Source: Gemmatimonadota bacterium
GTDB lineage: Bacteria; Gemmatimonadota; Gemmatimonadetes; Longimicrobiales; Gaopeijiaceae
Direction: 5' to 3'
DNA: 61,781 bases
NCBI GenBank assembly: GCA_028873825.1
Contig: JAPPNM010000146.1
Location: 1 to 61,781, forward strand
Shown here: positions 43,912-52,758 of the stretch, one piece after another
Layout: every line of letters begins with the position of its first letter
Numbering within the stretch: position 1 is the stretch's first letter
The notes under the pieces: generated by a model
The model's database searches: none
Told to the model about the DNA's origin: nothing
Seen by the model: only the letters and a program-made list of their open reading frames with translations
Position numbers and translations under genes: made by a program

Positions 43912-45345
43912 ATGTTCGGTCATCGAAGGCGCATACGGGCGCGGTTCGCGGCGCTGGCCGCTGCCGCGGCGGGACTTTCGTGCGGAGGAGGAGACGAACT
44001 CCCCAACGAGCCCCCGGTTGCCGTGGGCTCCATTCCGCCCATCGTCCTCCTCAAGGGGCAGGTGATCACGATGCGCGTCGCCGAGTTCTTCGGCGACCCG
44101 GACGACGACGAACTCGCCTATTCGGCGGTCTCGTCGAACCCGGCGCTGGCGACCGTCTCGATGGAGGCCGCAACCCTCGCCGTTACGGGAGTGGCCGCCG
44201 GAAACCCGACCGTCACCGTCACCGCCACCGACCCGGAGGGGGAGTCCGCCACGCAGGACATGGCCGTGACGGTCGAGAACCGGGCGCCCCAAGTGGCGGA
44301 TACGCTCCCGGTCCACGACCTGTTCATCGTGGCGGGCGACACGGGGCCGGACCCGGACACGCTGAGCGAGGTGCTCCTCGACGTGTCCGGCCTGTTCAGG
44401 GACCCCGACGGCGATGCGCTCGACTACGCGGCGTCGACGGAGCACGACAGCGTGGCCGAGGTCGAGTCGGTGGAGGGAAGCGTGATCGCGACCATACCGG
44501 TCGGGGTCGCCGACGGGTCGTTGTGGGACAGCACGAGGATCACCGTTACCGCCACCGACCCGGACGGCGGCTCGGTCGGCCAGGTGGCGCTGGTGCGGGT
44601 GGCCCCCTCGGACTACGAACCGTGGTACGTCCTCGAGATCACGGAGGAGGGCGGACTCCTGCTGGTGGGAAACAACCAGCCCATCTCGGGTTGCGTCGCC
44701 ATCGACGGGCGCACCTTCGGCGACACGGTCTACACCGTCCACCGGTCCGAATGGCAGGTGCGAAAGGGGACCGGCTGGGTGCGGGTGCTGACGACGTACC
44801 GGGAACTCGCGATCTGTTCCTGGGAGGGCCTGCCGGACGCCCCGGCGGGCACCTACCGCCTGGCCGGCGAGGTGACGACCTGGCCGGCCGACACCTCCGG
44901 CGGCGGTTCGGGCGACACCGTGCGCGCGCTGCGGAGCTCCGAGAACGTGATCGAAGTCACGAACGGGAACGTGTTGCCCAAGGCGCCGTCACCGCCGGAC
45001 CGGGGCTCCGGGGAGCCCGCGCGCCCGGCCGCCTTCCCGGCCCGCAAGGCGCACCGGTCCCGCCGGTTTCACCGCTCCTTCAGATACCGCTCGGCGAGGC
45101 TCACCAACCCGGCCGAGCCCAGGAACAGGGGCGTCCGGTCGTGCAGCCCCTCCGGAACTATCTCCAGAATGTCGCGGCTCCCGTCCGACGCCCTTCCTCC
45201 CGCCGCCTCGCACACGAACGCCAGGGGCGCGGCCTCGTACAGGATCCGCAGTTTGCCCGCCGGGGCCTTCGTGTCGCGCGGGTACATGAAGAGCCCGCCC
45301 TGGAGCAGGGTGCGATGCACATCCGAGACCATGGAGCCGATGTAG
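43912..45345 (+). CDS. Cadherin/Ig-like lipoprotein with the conserved C-terminal module; 3' end runs antisense into fbp
   Basis: The ATG at 43912 has GGAGGAGGG four nt upstream. The signal is followed by AAAAGLSCGGGDELP, a lipid-anchor site. Residues about 35-125 and 130-220 are two cadherin/Ig-like repeats (EFFGDPDDDELAYSAVSS, VTVTATDPEGESATQD). About 220-345 is the module shared with the 40563 protein (DYEPWYVLEITEEGG, DTVYTVHRSEWQVRKG, AGTYRLAGEVTTWPADTS). The paralogue stops soon after an SRRRLFAVP tail; here the similar SRRFHRSF has no stop and about 85 more residues are read from the complement of fbp (45069-45345). I suspect a lost stop codon; the last 85 residues are probably not functional. 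Confidence 0.75.
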   Translation: MFGHRRRIRARFAALAAAAAGLSCGGGDELPNEPPVAVGSIPPIVLLKGQVITMRVAEFFGDPDDDELAYSAVSSNPALATVSMEAATLAVTGVAAGNPTVTVTATDPEGESATQDMAVTVENRAPQVADTLPVHDLFIVAGDTGPDPDTLSEVLLDVSGLFRDPDGDALDYAASTEHDSVAEVESVEGSVIATIPVGVADGSLWDSTRITVTATDPDGGSVGQVALVRVAPSDYEPWYVLEITEEGGLLLVGNNQPISGCVAIDGRTFGDTVYTVHRSEWQVRKGTGWVRVLTTYRELAICSWEGLPDAPAGTYRLAGEVTTWPADTSGGGSGDTVRALRSSENVIEVTNGNVLPKAPSPPDRGSGEPARPAAFPARKAHRSRRFHRSFRYRSARLTNPAEPRNRGVRSCSPSGTISRMSRLPSDALPPAASHTNARGAASYRIRSLPAGAFVSRGYMKSPPWSRVRCTSETMEPM

Positions 45346-48300
45346 CGCGACTTGTAGCCGCCCCCGTCTTCCCCGTTCGCGCCCCGAAAACTGTCCACCA
45401 GGCGCCGCTGTCCCGGCGACCAGCGCGCGTAGTAGGCCTCGTTGACCGAATAGACCCTGGCCGGCGGGTCCGGGATCCGGACGCCCGGGTGGCTGAGGAG
45501 GAATTCGCCGAGCGACGGGTCGAGGGTGAAGCCGTGCACGCCCCCCTCCGGGCCGGTCGTGTAGACCATCATCGTGGACGACCCGTAGATGACGTACCCG
45601 GCCGCCACCTGGCGCAGCCCGGGCTGGAGGCAGTCGGCCAGCGTCCCCGGGGTGCCCGGCGGCGACACGCGCTTGTGGATCGAGAAGATCGTGCCGATCG
45701 AGACGTTGACGCTGATGTTCGACGAGCCGTCGAGCGGATCGAAGAGGAGAACGTAGTCGCCGAGCTCGAACCGCTCCGGGATCGGGATGATGCCGTCGCA
45801 CTCCTCCGAAGCCATGCAGCAGAGGTGGCCTGCGTGGTCCATCGCCTTGACGATCACCTCCTGCGCGAAGGCGTCGAGCTTCTGGACCCGCTCGCCCTGC
45901 ACGTTGGTGTCCCCGGTCGCGCCCAGGATGTCGATGAGCCCGGCCATGTTCACCTCGCGGGAGATGATCTTCGCGGCCAGCGCGATGTCGTACAGCAGCG
46001 CCGAGAACCGCCCCGAGGCACCGGGGTGGGCGCGCTCCCGGTCGATGATGTGGCGATCGATGGTGACGACCTTGCTTCGCATGGCCGGGAAGATGCGCGG
46101 GCGGGGGGGAGGCGGGCAAGGCGGAGAGGGGAGCGGGACGGGGCCGGCGCGGCGGTCGCGAGGACCCCGCCCTCCGCGAGTCCTTGACCGTGACCGTGCC
46201 GTCGGGGCGCGCCGTGAGCGTCACCGTGCCGTCGCGGTCCGTGCGGTAGACGCGCGCGCCGGCGCGGGCCAGACGGTCGAGGACGGCGGGGTCGGGGTGG
46301 CCGTAACGGTTGCGGGCGCCGACCGGGATGAGCGCGTAGTCGGGAGCGACTGCTCGCAGGAACTCCTCCGAGGTCGAGGTGCGGCTGCCGTGATGGCCGA
46401 CCTTGAGGACGGTGACGTCGCCCTGGTCCAGCAGGCGCGCCTCGACGCGGGCGTCGGCGTCGCCCATGAGCAGGGCCGAGAAGCGCCCGTAGCCGACGCG
46501 CAACACGACGGACCAGTCGTTGGGCGAGGCGGCGGCGGGGCGGGAGGGGCCACCGGGCGCGGGGCTGAGGACCTCGAAGTCGACGCCGTCGGTGGTCCAG
46601 GCGTCGCCCGCGGCGGCGCGGCGCCAGGGGATTCGCGCGCGGCGGGCCTCGGCCGCGCCGTCCATGTGGCCGCTCTGGCCGCCGCTGAAGCCGGGCCCCA
46701 GCACTGCGCCGGTCGAGATGTTGCGCAGCACGGCCGCCAGGCCGCCCGCGTGGTCTTCGTCGGGATGAGTGAGCACGACGGCCTCGAGGCGCCGGGCCCC
46801 CTGGCCGTGCAGGTACGGCACCACCCGGGTGAGGCCCGCGTCCGAGCCGCCGAAGCCGCGCGGCCCCGCGTCCACGAGGAACCACCGTCCGCGGGGCGTG
46901 CGGAGCGCGATGGCGTCGCCCTGCCCGACGTCTATGGCCACGATTCGCAGGGTACCCCGTCCGGCGAGCGAGAGCGCGGCCTGGCCCGCCCACAGCACGG
47001 CGAACGCCGCGAGCACCGAAACGGCGGCCCGGACGGCGGGACGGATGCGCCACCGGGCGCCGCTCGCGAGCAACAGCGGAATGAGCGCGCCCGCCGTGAG
47101 GAGCGCCGCTTCGAGGGGCGTGACCGGCACGACGGTGCCGGGAAGACCGCCCAGGGCGGCGGCGGCGGCGGTTACCGCGCGCAGCAGCCCCTCCGAGCCC
47201 GCCCCGGCCAGCGCGGCCCCGGGCAGGTGCAGGACATCCATCGCGATCGTGACGATGACTCCGGGGACGGCCGCGGCCACCAGCGGCGTGAGGAGAATCG
47301 AGGACGGAAGGGAGAGGAGGGGGACCTGCCCGAAATGGTATGCCAATACGGGTGCGGTGAAGACCGACGCTCCCAGCCCGGCGGCCACCGGCGAGGCGAT
47401 CCAGGCGCGGCCCCGGTGGGCCGGCCAGTGGCGCAGGATCCAGCGGCTCATGACGAGGATGCCGGCCGTGCCCGCCACGGTGAGCTGGAAGCCCGCCCCG
47501 GCGACGACCGCAGGACGCAGGAGCGCGAGCATCAGCATCGAGAGGCCGAGGGCGCCCAGGGCCCGGGCCGGGGTCTGGCGCAGGCGGCCCAGGACGAACG
47601 CGGTCGTCATCCAGGCGGCGCGGGTGGCCGAGGTGGGAGCGCCGATGACGAGCACGTAGGCCCAGACGCCGGCGGCCATGCCGGCCGCGCGGGTGCGGGG
47701 CGGACGGCCCGTCATGGCGATGAGGCCGCCCAGCAGCGCGGCTATCACGCCGACGTGGAAGCCGGAAATGGAGAGGAGGTGGGCGCTTCCCGAGCGCGCG
47801 AAGGCGTCCCAGAGCTCGCGCGGGATTCCGTCGCGCTCCGCGAGCACCAGAGCCGACGCCGTTCCCGCCTGCGCGCCCAGCCTGCGTTCCAGCGCTTCGG
47901 AGGCCCGGCTCCGGACGGCGGAGCGCGCCCGGTCGGTCCACGGCACGAGGACCGCCTTCCCCCCGGCCTCTTCCACGGAAGATGCGCTCAGGTACGCCGA
48001 GACGGAACCGTCGGGGCGTTCGGAGCGAAACCAGCGCCCCTCCACGGTAACCGGGAGGGCCTCGGGCGGCGCCCCGGCGCGCGTGTAGACGCGTACCGGG
48101 CCTCCGCACCGCCCTTCCGCCCCGGGACCGGGCTGCAGCGTCGACGCCCCTTCGGCGCTGGCTCTCTTGAAATACCCCGTCACCGATACCTCGGCTCCGT
48201 CGCGCACGGCCGCGGTACAGGCGTCGCGCGCGCGGCGGTCGGCGGTCGCCCACGCCAGACCGCCCGCGAAGCAGAGGACCAACGGCAGAACGCGGCTGCG

Positions 48301-48438
48301 CGGGCCGCGCCATAGCGCCATGGGAACCGCGAGGATCAGGAGAGGGAGCAGGGTCCGGTCGAACCCGAGGGCCGTGCTGGCCGCCGCGCCCGCGGCGAAG
48401 CCGGTGGCCGTCCACAGAATCGGGGGCGCGCCCCTCAC
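44989..48438 (-). CDS. comEC: ComEC-like DNA uptake channel, no stop before fbp
   Basis: The inner-membrane channel for transformation. The frame from GTG 48438 (GTGA overlap with the LapA-like gene) has an N-terminal DUF4131-like part, a Competence domain with LAERDGIPRELWDAF and SISGFHVGVIAALL, and several helices. A metallo-beta-lactamase-like C-terminal domain follows with DVGQGDAIALRTP, LTHPDEDHAGGLAA and KVGHHGSRTSTSEEF. Recognisable sequence ends near 46180 at about residue 750, the usual ComEC length. The frame then continues without a stop for about 395 codons, through all of fbp in another phase, to 44989. Biologically relevant sequence is probably 46150-48438. An ATG at 48474 is also in frame. 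Confidence 0.85.
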   Translation of the reverse strand: MRGAPPILWTATGFAAGAAASTALGFDRTLLPLLILAVPMALWRGPRSRVLPLVLCFAGGLAWATADRRARDACTAAVRDGAEVSVTGYFKRASAEGASTLQPGPGAEGRCGGPVRVYTRAGAPPEALPVTVEGRWFRSERPDGSVSAYLSASSVEEAGGKAVLVPWTDRARSAVRSRASEALERRLGAQAGTASALVLAERDGIPRELWDAFARSGSAHLLSISGFHVGVIAALLGGLIAMTGRPPRTRAAGMAAGVWAYVLVIGAPTSATRAAWMTTAFVLGRLRQTPARALGALGLSMLMLALLRPAVVAGAGFQLTVAGTAGILVMSRWILRHWPAHRGRAWIASPVAAGLGASVFTAPVLAYHFGQVPLLSLPSSILLTPLVAAAVPGVIVTIAMDVLHLPGAALAGAGSEGLLRAVTAAAAALGGLPGTVVPVTPLEAALLTAGALIPLLLASGARWRIRPAVRAAVSVLAAFAVLWAGQAALSLAGRGTLRIVAIDVGQGDAIALRTPRGRWFLVDAGPRGFGGSDAGLTRVVPYLHGQGARRLEAVVLTHPDEDHAGGLAAVLRNISTGAVLGPGFSGGQSGHMDGAAEARRARIPWRRAAAGDAWTTDGVDFEVLSPAPGGPSRPAAASPNDWSVVLRVGYGRFSALLMGDADARVEARLLDQGDVTVLKVGHHGSRTSTSEEFLRAVAPDYALIPVGARNRYGHPDPAVLDRLARAGARVYRTDRDGTVTLTARPDGTVTVKDSRRAGSSRPPRRPRPAPLSALPASPPPAHLPGHAKQGRHHRSPHHRPGARPPRCLGAVLGAAVRHRAGREDHLPRGEHGRAHRHPGRDRGHQRAGRAGPEARRLRAGGDRQGDGPRRPPLLHGFGGVRRHHPDPGAVRARRLRSPLRSARRLVEHQRQRLDRHDLLDPQARVAAGHPGDAGRLPPARAAPGGGRVRHLRVVHDDGLHDRPGGGRARLHPRPVARRIPPQPPGRPDPGPAGQGLFGQRGLLRALVAGTAAPGGQFSGRERGRRGRLQVALHRLHGLGCASHPAPGRALHVPARHEGPGGQTADPVRGRAPGVRVRGGGRKGVGREPRHSGDSSGGAARPDAPVPGLGRVGEPRRAVSEGAVKPAGPVRLAGREGGRARGLPGAPVRR
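45069..46082 (-). CDS. fbp: Class 1 fructose-1,6-bisphosphatase
   Basis: A metal-dependent gluconeogenic phosphatase. Class 1 signatures are seen: VQKLDAFAQEVIVKAM, CCMASEECDGII, the metal site LLFDPLDGSSNISVNVSIGT, VIYGSSTMMVYTTG, and KLRILYEAAPLAFVCEAAGG. The 337-residue length is normal. On its own strand the comEC frame has no stop and overlaps it completely; on the other strand a lipoprotein frame covers its last 277 bp. The codons of fbp itself are fully conserved, so it is the gene under selection here. Confidence 0.95.
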   Translation of the reverse strand: MRSKVVTIDRHIIDRERAHPGASGRFSALLYDIALAAKIISREVNMAGLIDILGATGDTNVQGERVQKLDAFAQEVIVKAMDHAGHLCCMASEECDGIIPIPERFELGDYVLLFDPLDGSSNISVNVSIGTIFSIHKRVSPPGTPGTLADCLQPGLRQVAAGYVIYGSSTMMVYTTGPEGGVHGFTLDPSLGEFLLSHPGVRIPDPPARVYSVNEAYYARWSPGQRRLVDSFRGANGEDGGGYKSRYIGSMVSDVHRTLLQGGLFMYPRDTKAPAGKLRILYEAAPLAFVCEAAGGRASDGSRDILEIVPEGLHDRTPLFLGSAGLVSLAERYLKER

Positions 48439-48743
48439 TCCAGTCGCATGTCTCCCTGTTCGCGTTCGTCGCACGCCGGGCCGTCCGGGCCCTCGGCGGG
48501 ACTCTCCGGACCATGCCTCTCCCGGAGAAGGCGCCGCACCTTTAGGTCGGCGTTGATTCCCGCCGCCAGCACGACGCCCATGCCCACCACCATGCCCCCG
48601 AAGGCCACGAAGGTCACCGGGACGCGGCTGAGCGTCACGAAGCCCAGGTTGACGCTCACGACGCGGCCGGCGTTGCCCATGGCGAAGGCCGCGCCCAGAA
48701 GCGAGACGGCGGCCAGAGCCAGCCAGGCCGGAAAGCGCTTCAC
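48435..48743 (-). CDS. LapA-domain (DUF1049-like) membrane protein
   Basis: 102 residues with two hydrophobic segments (about 5-24 and 42-62) and a basic then acidic cytoplasmic tail. VVSVNLGFVTLSRVPVTFVA resembles the LapA/DUF1049 family of small inner-membrane proteins linked to lipopolysaccharide assembly. The similarity is modest. It lies four nt from miaB and overlaps comEC by four bases. Confidence 0.6.
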   Translation of the reverse strand: MKRFPAWLALAAVSLLGAAFAMGNAGRVVSVNLGFVTLSRVPVTFVAFGGMVVGMGVVLAAGINADLKVRRLLRERHGPESPAEGPDGPACDEREQGDMRLE

Positions 48744-48747
48744 CGGA

Positions 48748-50169
48748 TCAGGCCTCCCGATTCCGGCGCCGGGCGCCGTTCACCCGGCCCGCCGGCTCCG
48801 CAACGAAGGTCACGCCCGTCGTGTCGACCAGCCGCACGGTCCGGTAGCTCCCGACGTCCGCTTCGGTTCCCTCCACGGCCACGGCCTTGTTCCGCCGGGT
48901 TCGACCCAACACCATTCCGGCGCGCTTCGCCATCCGCTCGACGAGGATGGTCTCGACGCGGCCCACCTCCCCGCGGTTGATCTCGGCCTGCGTGGACCGG
49001 GTCGCCCCGATGAGCCGCTCGAGACGCCTCCCGGCGATGTCCCGGGGGACGAAGTCCTCCTTGCGGAAGCGGGTCGCGGGCGTCCCGGGCCGGGGACTGT
49101 AGCAGTAGGTGAAGGCCTCGTCGAAACGGATCCGCGCCAGCAGTTCCAGCGTATCCTCGAAGTCCCGTTCGGTCTCGCCCGGAAACCCCGCGATCACGTC
49201 GGTGGACAGCGCGACGCCGGGCACTCCCGAACGGACGAGCTCGACCTTCTCGCGGAAGGACTGCCGCGTGTACCGGCGGACCATGCGCTTCAGGATGCGG
49301 TTGCTCCCGGACTGCACGGGCAGGTGGAACTGCTCGCAGACGGCGGGTTCGTAGGCCATGACGCCGATCAGGTCTTCGGTCACGTCGTTGGGGTGGGGAG
49401 AGGTGAAGCGCACGCGACGGATGCCGGACACCCGGGCCACCGCGCGAAGGAGGCGGGCGAACGACCATCCGCCGTACCGGTAGGAGTTGACCGTCTGCCC
49501 CAGCAGAGTGACTTCGGTGATGCCGTCGCCGGCGACGCGCTCGACCTCCCGGAGCACGTCGTCGGGGTCCCGGTTCTTCTCCGGCCCCCGCACGTACGGC
49601 ACGATGCAGAACGTGCAGCGATGATTGCAGCCCCGCTGCACCGGAATCCAGGCGGTCACGCGCGAGCGCCGGCGCTGCTCGAGGCCCAGGTAGTTCTCGT
49701 CGAGGGACAGCCGCAGCACCGAGAGGCGCCTGTTCGTGCGGCCCTCGGGCGGAAGAATGGTCCGCAGGGCTTCGCCGAGGCGCCGGTAGCCGTCGGGTCC
49801 CATGACCAAGTCCACGCCGGGCGCCTTGGCGAGCAGGGCGTCGCCCATCCGCTGGGCCATGCACCCCGTCACCCCTATCACCAGCCAGGGGCGCTCGCGT
49901 TTCAGCCCGCTGAGCTGGCCGATCCGTCCCAGCACCCGCGTCTCCGCATGCTCCCTGATCGCACAGGTGTTGACGAGGATCACGTCGGCCTCCCCGGGCG
50001 CGTCCACGACGCCGTAGCCCTGCTTCTCGAGGACGCCCTCCATGAGCTCTCCGTCGGCGATGTTCATCTGGCAGCCGTATGTCTCGACGTAGACGCTGTT
50101 GCCGTGTCCGCCGCCCCGGCGGGAGGGCCGGAGGCCGCCTTCGGGTCCGTTCGAGGTTGTCCGGTTCAT
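48748..50169 (-). CDS. miaB: tRNA-2-methylthio-N6-dimethylallyladenosine synthase MiaB
   Basis: A radical-SAM enzyme that methylthiolates i6A37 of tRNAs. The N-terminal UPF0004 domain has VYVETYGCQMNIADGEL, NTCAIREHAETRV and GVTGCMAQRMG, with the three Cys of the auxiliary cluster. The radical-SAM CxxxCxxC is RGCNHRCTFCIVPYVRG. A C-terminal TRAM domain ends the 473 residues. The ATG at 50169 overlaps the mtaB stop (ATGA). YGCQMN with i6A-type context separates it from RimO. Confidence 0.94.
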   Translation of the reverse strand: MNRTTSNGPEGGLRPSRRGGGHGNSVYVETYGCQMNIADGELMEGVLEKQGYGVVDAPGEADVILVNTCAIREHAETRVLGRIGQLSGLKRERPWLVIGVTGCMAQRMGDALLAKAPGVDLVMGPDGYRRLGEALRTILPPEGRTNRRLSVLRLSLDENYLGLEQRRRSRVTAWIPVQRGCNHRCTFCIVPYVRGPEKNRDPDDVLREVERVAGDGITEVTLLGQTVNSYRYGGWSFARLLRAVARVSGIRRVRFTSPHPNDVTEDLIGVMAYEPAVCEQFHLPVQSGSNRILKRMVRRYTRQSFREKVELVRSGVPGVALSTDVIAGFPGETERDFEDTLELLARIRFDEAFTYCYSPRPGTPATRFRKEDFVPRDIAGRRLERLIGATRSTQAEINRGEVGRVETILVERMAKRAGMVLGRTRRNKAVAVEGTEADVGSYRTVRLVDTTGVTFVAEPAGRVNGARRRNREA

Positions 50170-51551
50170 GGGCGCTCCAGCGATTCGGCGCCGCAGCTCG
50201 GGGTCGCCGCCGCGGATTCGTCGATGGGCACGCTCGACCCGTCGGGCGATAGACGCCCCCGGTGCAGGAACCGCGGATCGGGCCGGCCCCTGGAAACGAC
50301 CGCGACGCGCAGGTAGTCGCCGGTCAGCGCGGTCCCCCCCGTCCCCTCCATCACCACCTCCACCTCCGCGCCGCCGCGCCGGCGCATGTGGAGCGCGCCC
50401 TTCGCTCCCGCCAGGGCCCGGAGCTCCCGTCCGCGCTCGCGGGAGACGCGTTCCGGAACGCGGCCGGGGAGACCGGCGGCCGCCGTGCCGGCGCGCGGCG
50501 AGTACGGGAAGACGTGCAGGTAGGTGAAGGGAAGCTCCTCGACGAGCGCGACCGTGCGGGCGTGGTCCGCGTCGGATTCGCCGGGGAAGCCGGTGATGAC
50601 GTCGGCGCCCAGGCCGACCGGGTCGACCGACTCGGCGATCCGGTGGGCGCGGCGGCGGTAGTGTTCGCGAGTGTGCCAGCGCCTCATGCGGCGCAGCACG
50701 GGATCCGCGCCGCTCTGCAGCGGCATGTGCAGATGCGGAGCGAGCCGCCCGCCGGAGGCGGCCAGGAGGCGCACCATGTCGTCGTCGACTTCCGTGGCCT
50801 CGATGCTGCCCAAGCGGAAGCGCGGCCCCGGGACCTCGTCGAGGAGGCGGCGGACGAGCGCGGCGAGCGTGCGGCGCGGCTCCAGGTCCCTGCCGTAGTG
50901 GCCGATGTGGACGCCGGTGACGACCAGCTCGGGGTGTCTCGCGGCCAGGACGCGGGCCTCGGCGACGATGCGCCCGGGAGTGCGGCTGCGGCTCCGTCCC
51001 CGCGCGAGGCGGGTGGCGCAGAAGGAACACTTCCGGTCGCAGCCGTCCTGGATCTTGAGCCAGCCGCGGGTGCCTCCCGCCCGGCGGCGCAGCACTTCCG
51101 CGCCCACGCCCTCCATGTGGGTGCGCTCGAGGGCGGCGCGGGATCCCAGGTGCAACAGCCGGCTCCGCCCCAGCGCGCGGGCCGCGGCGGCGGCCACCCG
51201 GCCCGGCTCGTGGCCCTCGACCACGCCGGAGACCCCGTCCATCCCGCGGTATTCCGAAGCCCTCAGCGCCGCCGAACAGCCCGCCACGACGACCGCGGCT
51301 CCCGGGTTGCGGCGCGCCGCCCGGCGAATGTAGCGCCGGGCTCCGGCGTCGGCCCGGTTGGTGACGGTACAGGTGTTGATCACGCACAGGTCCGCCGTCT
51401 CCAGGGACGCGGGAGGCCCCGCGGGCAGGCGCGTCTCCAGCAGCTGCCGCATGCGCTCCGTGTCGTACTGGTTCGCCTTGCACCCGAAGGTCTTGTAGTG
51501 GATGCGCAACGCGCCGTGCGCCTGCGTCTCTCGGACTCGGGAGTTCGCCAC
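50166..51551 (-). CDS. mtaB: tRNA t6A37 methylthiotransferase MtaB
   Basis: A paralogue of MiaB that methylthiolates t6A37. The UPF0004 domain has HYKTFGCKANQYDTERM, NTCTVTNRADAGARRYI and VVAGCSAALR. The radical-SAM motif is IQDGCDRKCSFCATRLARG. FGCKxNQ and CTVTNxAD are MtaB hallmarks. The GTG at 51551, one base after the upstream stop, gives a normal N-terminus; a longer frame start at 51644 lies inside the beta-barrel gene. Length 461 residues, with a Pro/Ser-rich end. Confidence 0.92.
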   Translation of the reverse strand: MANSRVRETQAHGALRIHYKTFGCKANQYDTERMRQLLETRLPAGPPASLETADLCVINTCTVTNRADAGARRYIRRAARRNPGAAVVVAGCSAALRASEYRGMDGVSGVVEGHEPGRVAAAAARALGRSRLLHLGSRAALERTHMEGVGAEVLRRRAGGTRGWLKIQDGCDRKCSFCATRLARGRSRSRTPGRIVAEARVLAARHPELVVTGVHIGHYGRDLEPRRTLAALVRRLLDEVPGPRFRLGSIEATEVDDDMVRLLAASGGRLAPHLHMPLQSGADPVLRRMRRWHTREHYRRRAHRIAESVDPVGLGADVITGFPGESDADHARTVALVEELPFTYLHVFPYSPRAGTAAAGLPGRVPERVSRERGRELRALAGAKGALHMRRRGGAEVEVVMEGTGGTALTGDYLRVAVVSRGRPDPRFLHRGRLSPDGSSVPIDESAAATPSCGAESLERP

Positions 51552-51552
51552 G

Positions 51553-52752
51553 TCAGAATCGCGCGACGCCGAGCGAGACGGTCGCTCTCCAGAAGCGCTC
51601 GGCAAGGGGCTCGCTCGTGCGGGCACCCCGTTCGAGGGCGACATCCATCCACCCGAAACGCTTGTTTCCGACCTTCACGAAGTTCAGTCCCGCGCCCAGC
51701 GACCAGATCGACTCCACCGGGTCCTCCTTCTCGTAGCGGAAGGGCGCCGCTAGCCGCCGGTATCCGAAGCGAACCGGAAGGCTCCGGGTCTCGCCGCCGA
51801 CCAGGAGCCATTCCAGGCCGGCGCCGAAGTTCCACTTGCGCTCGCTCACTACCCCCTCGCCGAAGCCTTCGGCGGCCGACCAGTCCTGGTAGACCGCCGA
51901 CACGTTGAGGTGGAGGCGAGGCGAGAGACGCCCCGTCGCGCCCCCCGAAAAGCGCGGCGGGATCGAGTAGGCGCTCTCTCCCGCGGTCTCGCCCAGGGGA
52001 GCCTCCTTCAGGTCTCCCGACCATTCCACCGCCCCGGCGACGTGAAGCAGGCCGGCGGGATCCGCGTTGAAGCCCGCGATCACGCTGGTGCCGCCGTACC
52101 GCCAGCTGTTCTCTTCCAGAAGGGAGTACACCTCGCCGCCGACGGCCAGGGAGTCCAGTTCGCGGTCGAACACCTTTTCCAGCCGCCCGACGTAGCTGCC
52201 GACCGAGAGCCCGACGGCGAACCGCGAGCCGAGCCTCTGCGCCCATCCCAGCCGGACCACCGAAGTGCCCCCGTCAACCGCACGGCGATCCTCGGCTTCG
52301 ACTTCGACCTCGTTCAGAACGACCGTGGACCGATTTACGGCCACAAAACGCTGTTCCAAATGACCGGCCAGGCTGAGCGTCACGGCCCCGCGCGCGCCGG
52401 GTACCGGATAACCGATTCCGAGGAGCGGAAAGCGCGTGGCGCGCGAGTTGCCGGACTGTTCGTTCATGTCGAACTCGCCCCAGGCGGGCTGCATGGTGAT
52501 GCTCACGGTCGGCAGGACCAGTCCGGCCCAGGTGGCGGGATCGCCGGCCGACACCTCGACCCCGCCCAGGCCGATCCCGAGATTGCCGAGCGCGGCCGCG
52601 CGAGCGCCCACCGCCACGACCGGAACGCCAAGTCCCCGGGCGCCCATGAACGACTGGGCGGACGCCGCGCCGGGAAGGGCCAGCGCCGCCAAGGCGGCCG
52701 CGGCGCGCCACGGACGGGGCCGTCGCTCGACCGCCGGGGAATTCCCTTCCAC
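51553..52752 (-). CDS. Outer-membrane beta-barrel protein, PorV/UPF0164-like
   Basis: From GTG 52752 the 399-residue product has a signal peptide (cleavage after ALPGAASA) and a mature part opening with MGARGLGVPVVAVGARAAALG, as in PorV/UPF0164 proteins. Alternating beta-strand patterns run to a C-terminal aromatic strand ending in Phe (ATVSLGVARF), the usual outer-membrane insertion signal. PorV-type proteins act in lipid-anchored secretion or as FadL-like channels; the role here is open. It is six nt downstream of a lipoprotein gene, so the two probably form an envelope pair. Confidence 0.8.
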   Translation of the reverse strand: MEGNSPAVERRPRPWRAAAALAALALPGAASAQSFMGARGLGVPVVAVGARAAALGNLGIGLGGVEVSAGDPATWAGLVLPTVSITMQPAWGEFDMNEQSGNSRATRFPLLGIGYPVPGARGAVTLSLAGHLEQRFVAVNRSTVVLNEVEVEAEDRRAVDGGTSVVRLGWAQRLGSRFAVGLSVGSYVGRLEKVFDRELDSLAVGGEVYSLLEENSWRYGGTSVIAGFNADPAGLLHVAGAVEWSGDLKEAPLGETAGESAYSIPPRFSGGATGRLSPRLHLNVSAVYQDWSAAEGFGEGVVSERKWNFGAGLEWLLVGGETRSLPVRFGYRRLAAPFRYEKEDPVESIWSLGAGLNFVKVGNKRFGWMDVALERGARTSEPLAERFWRATVSLGVARF

Positions 52753-52758
52753 GGGCTG

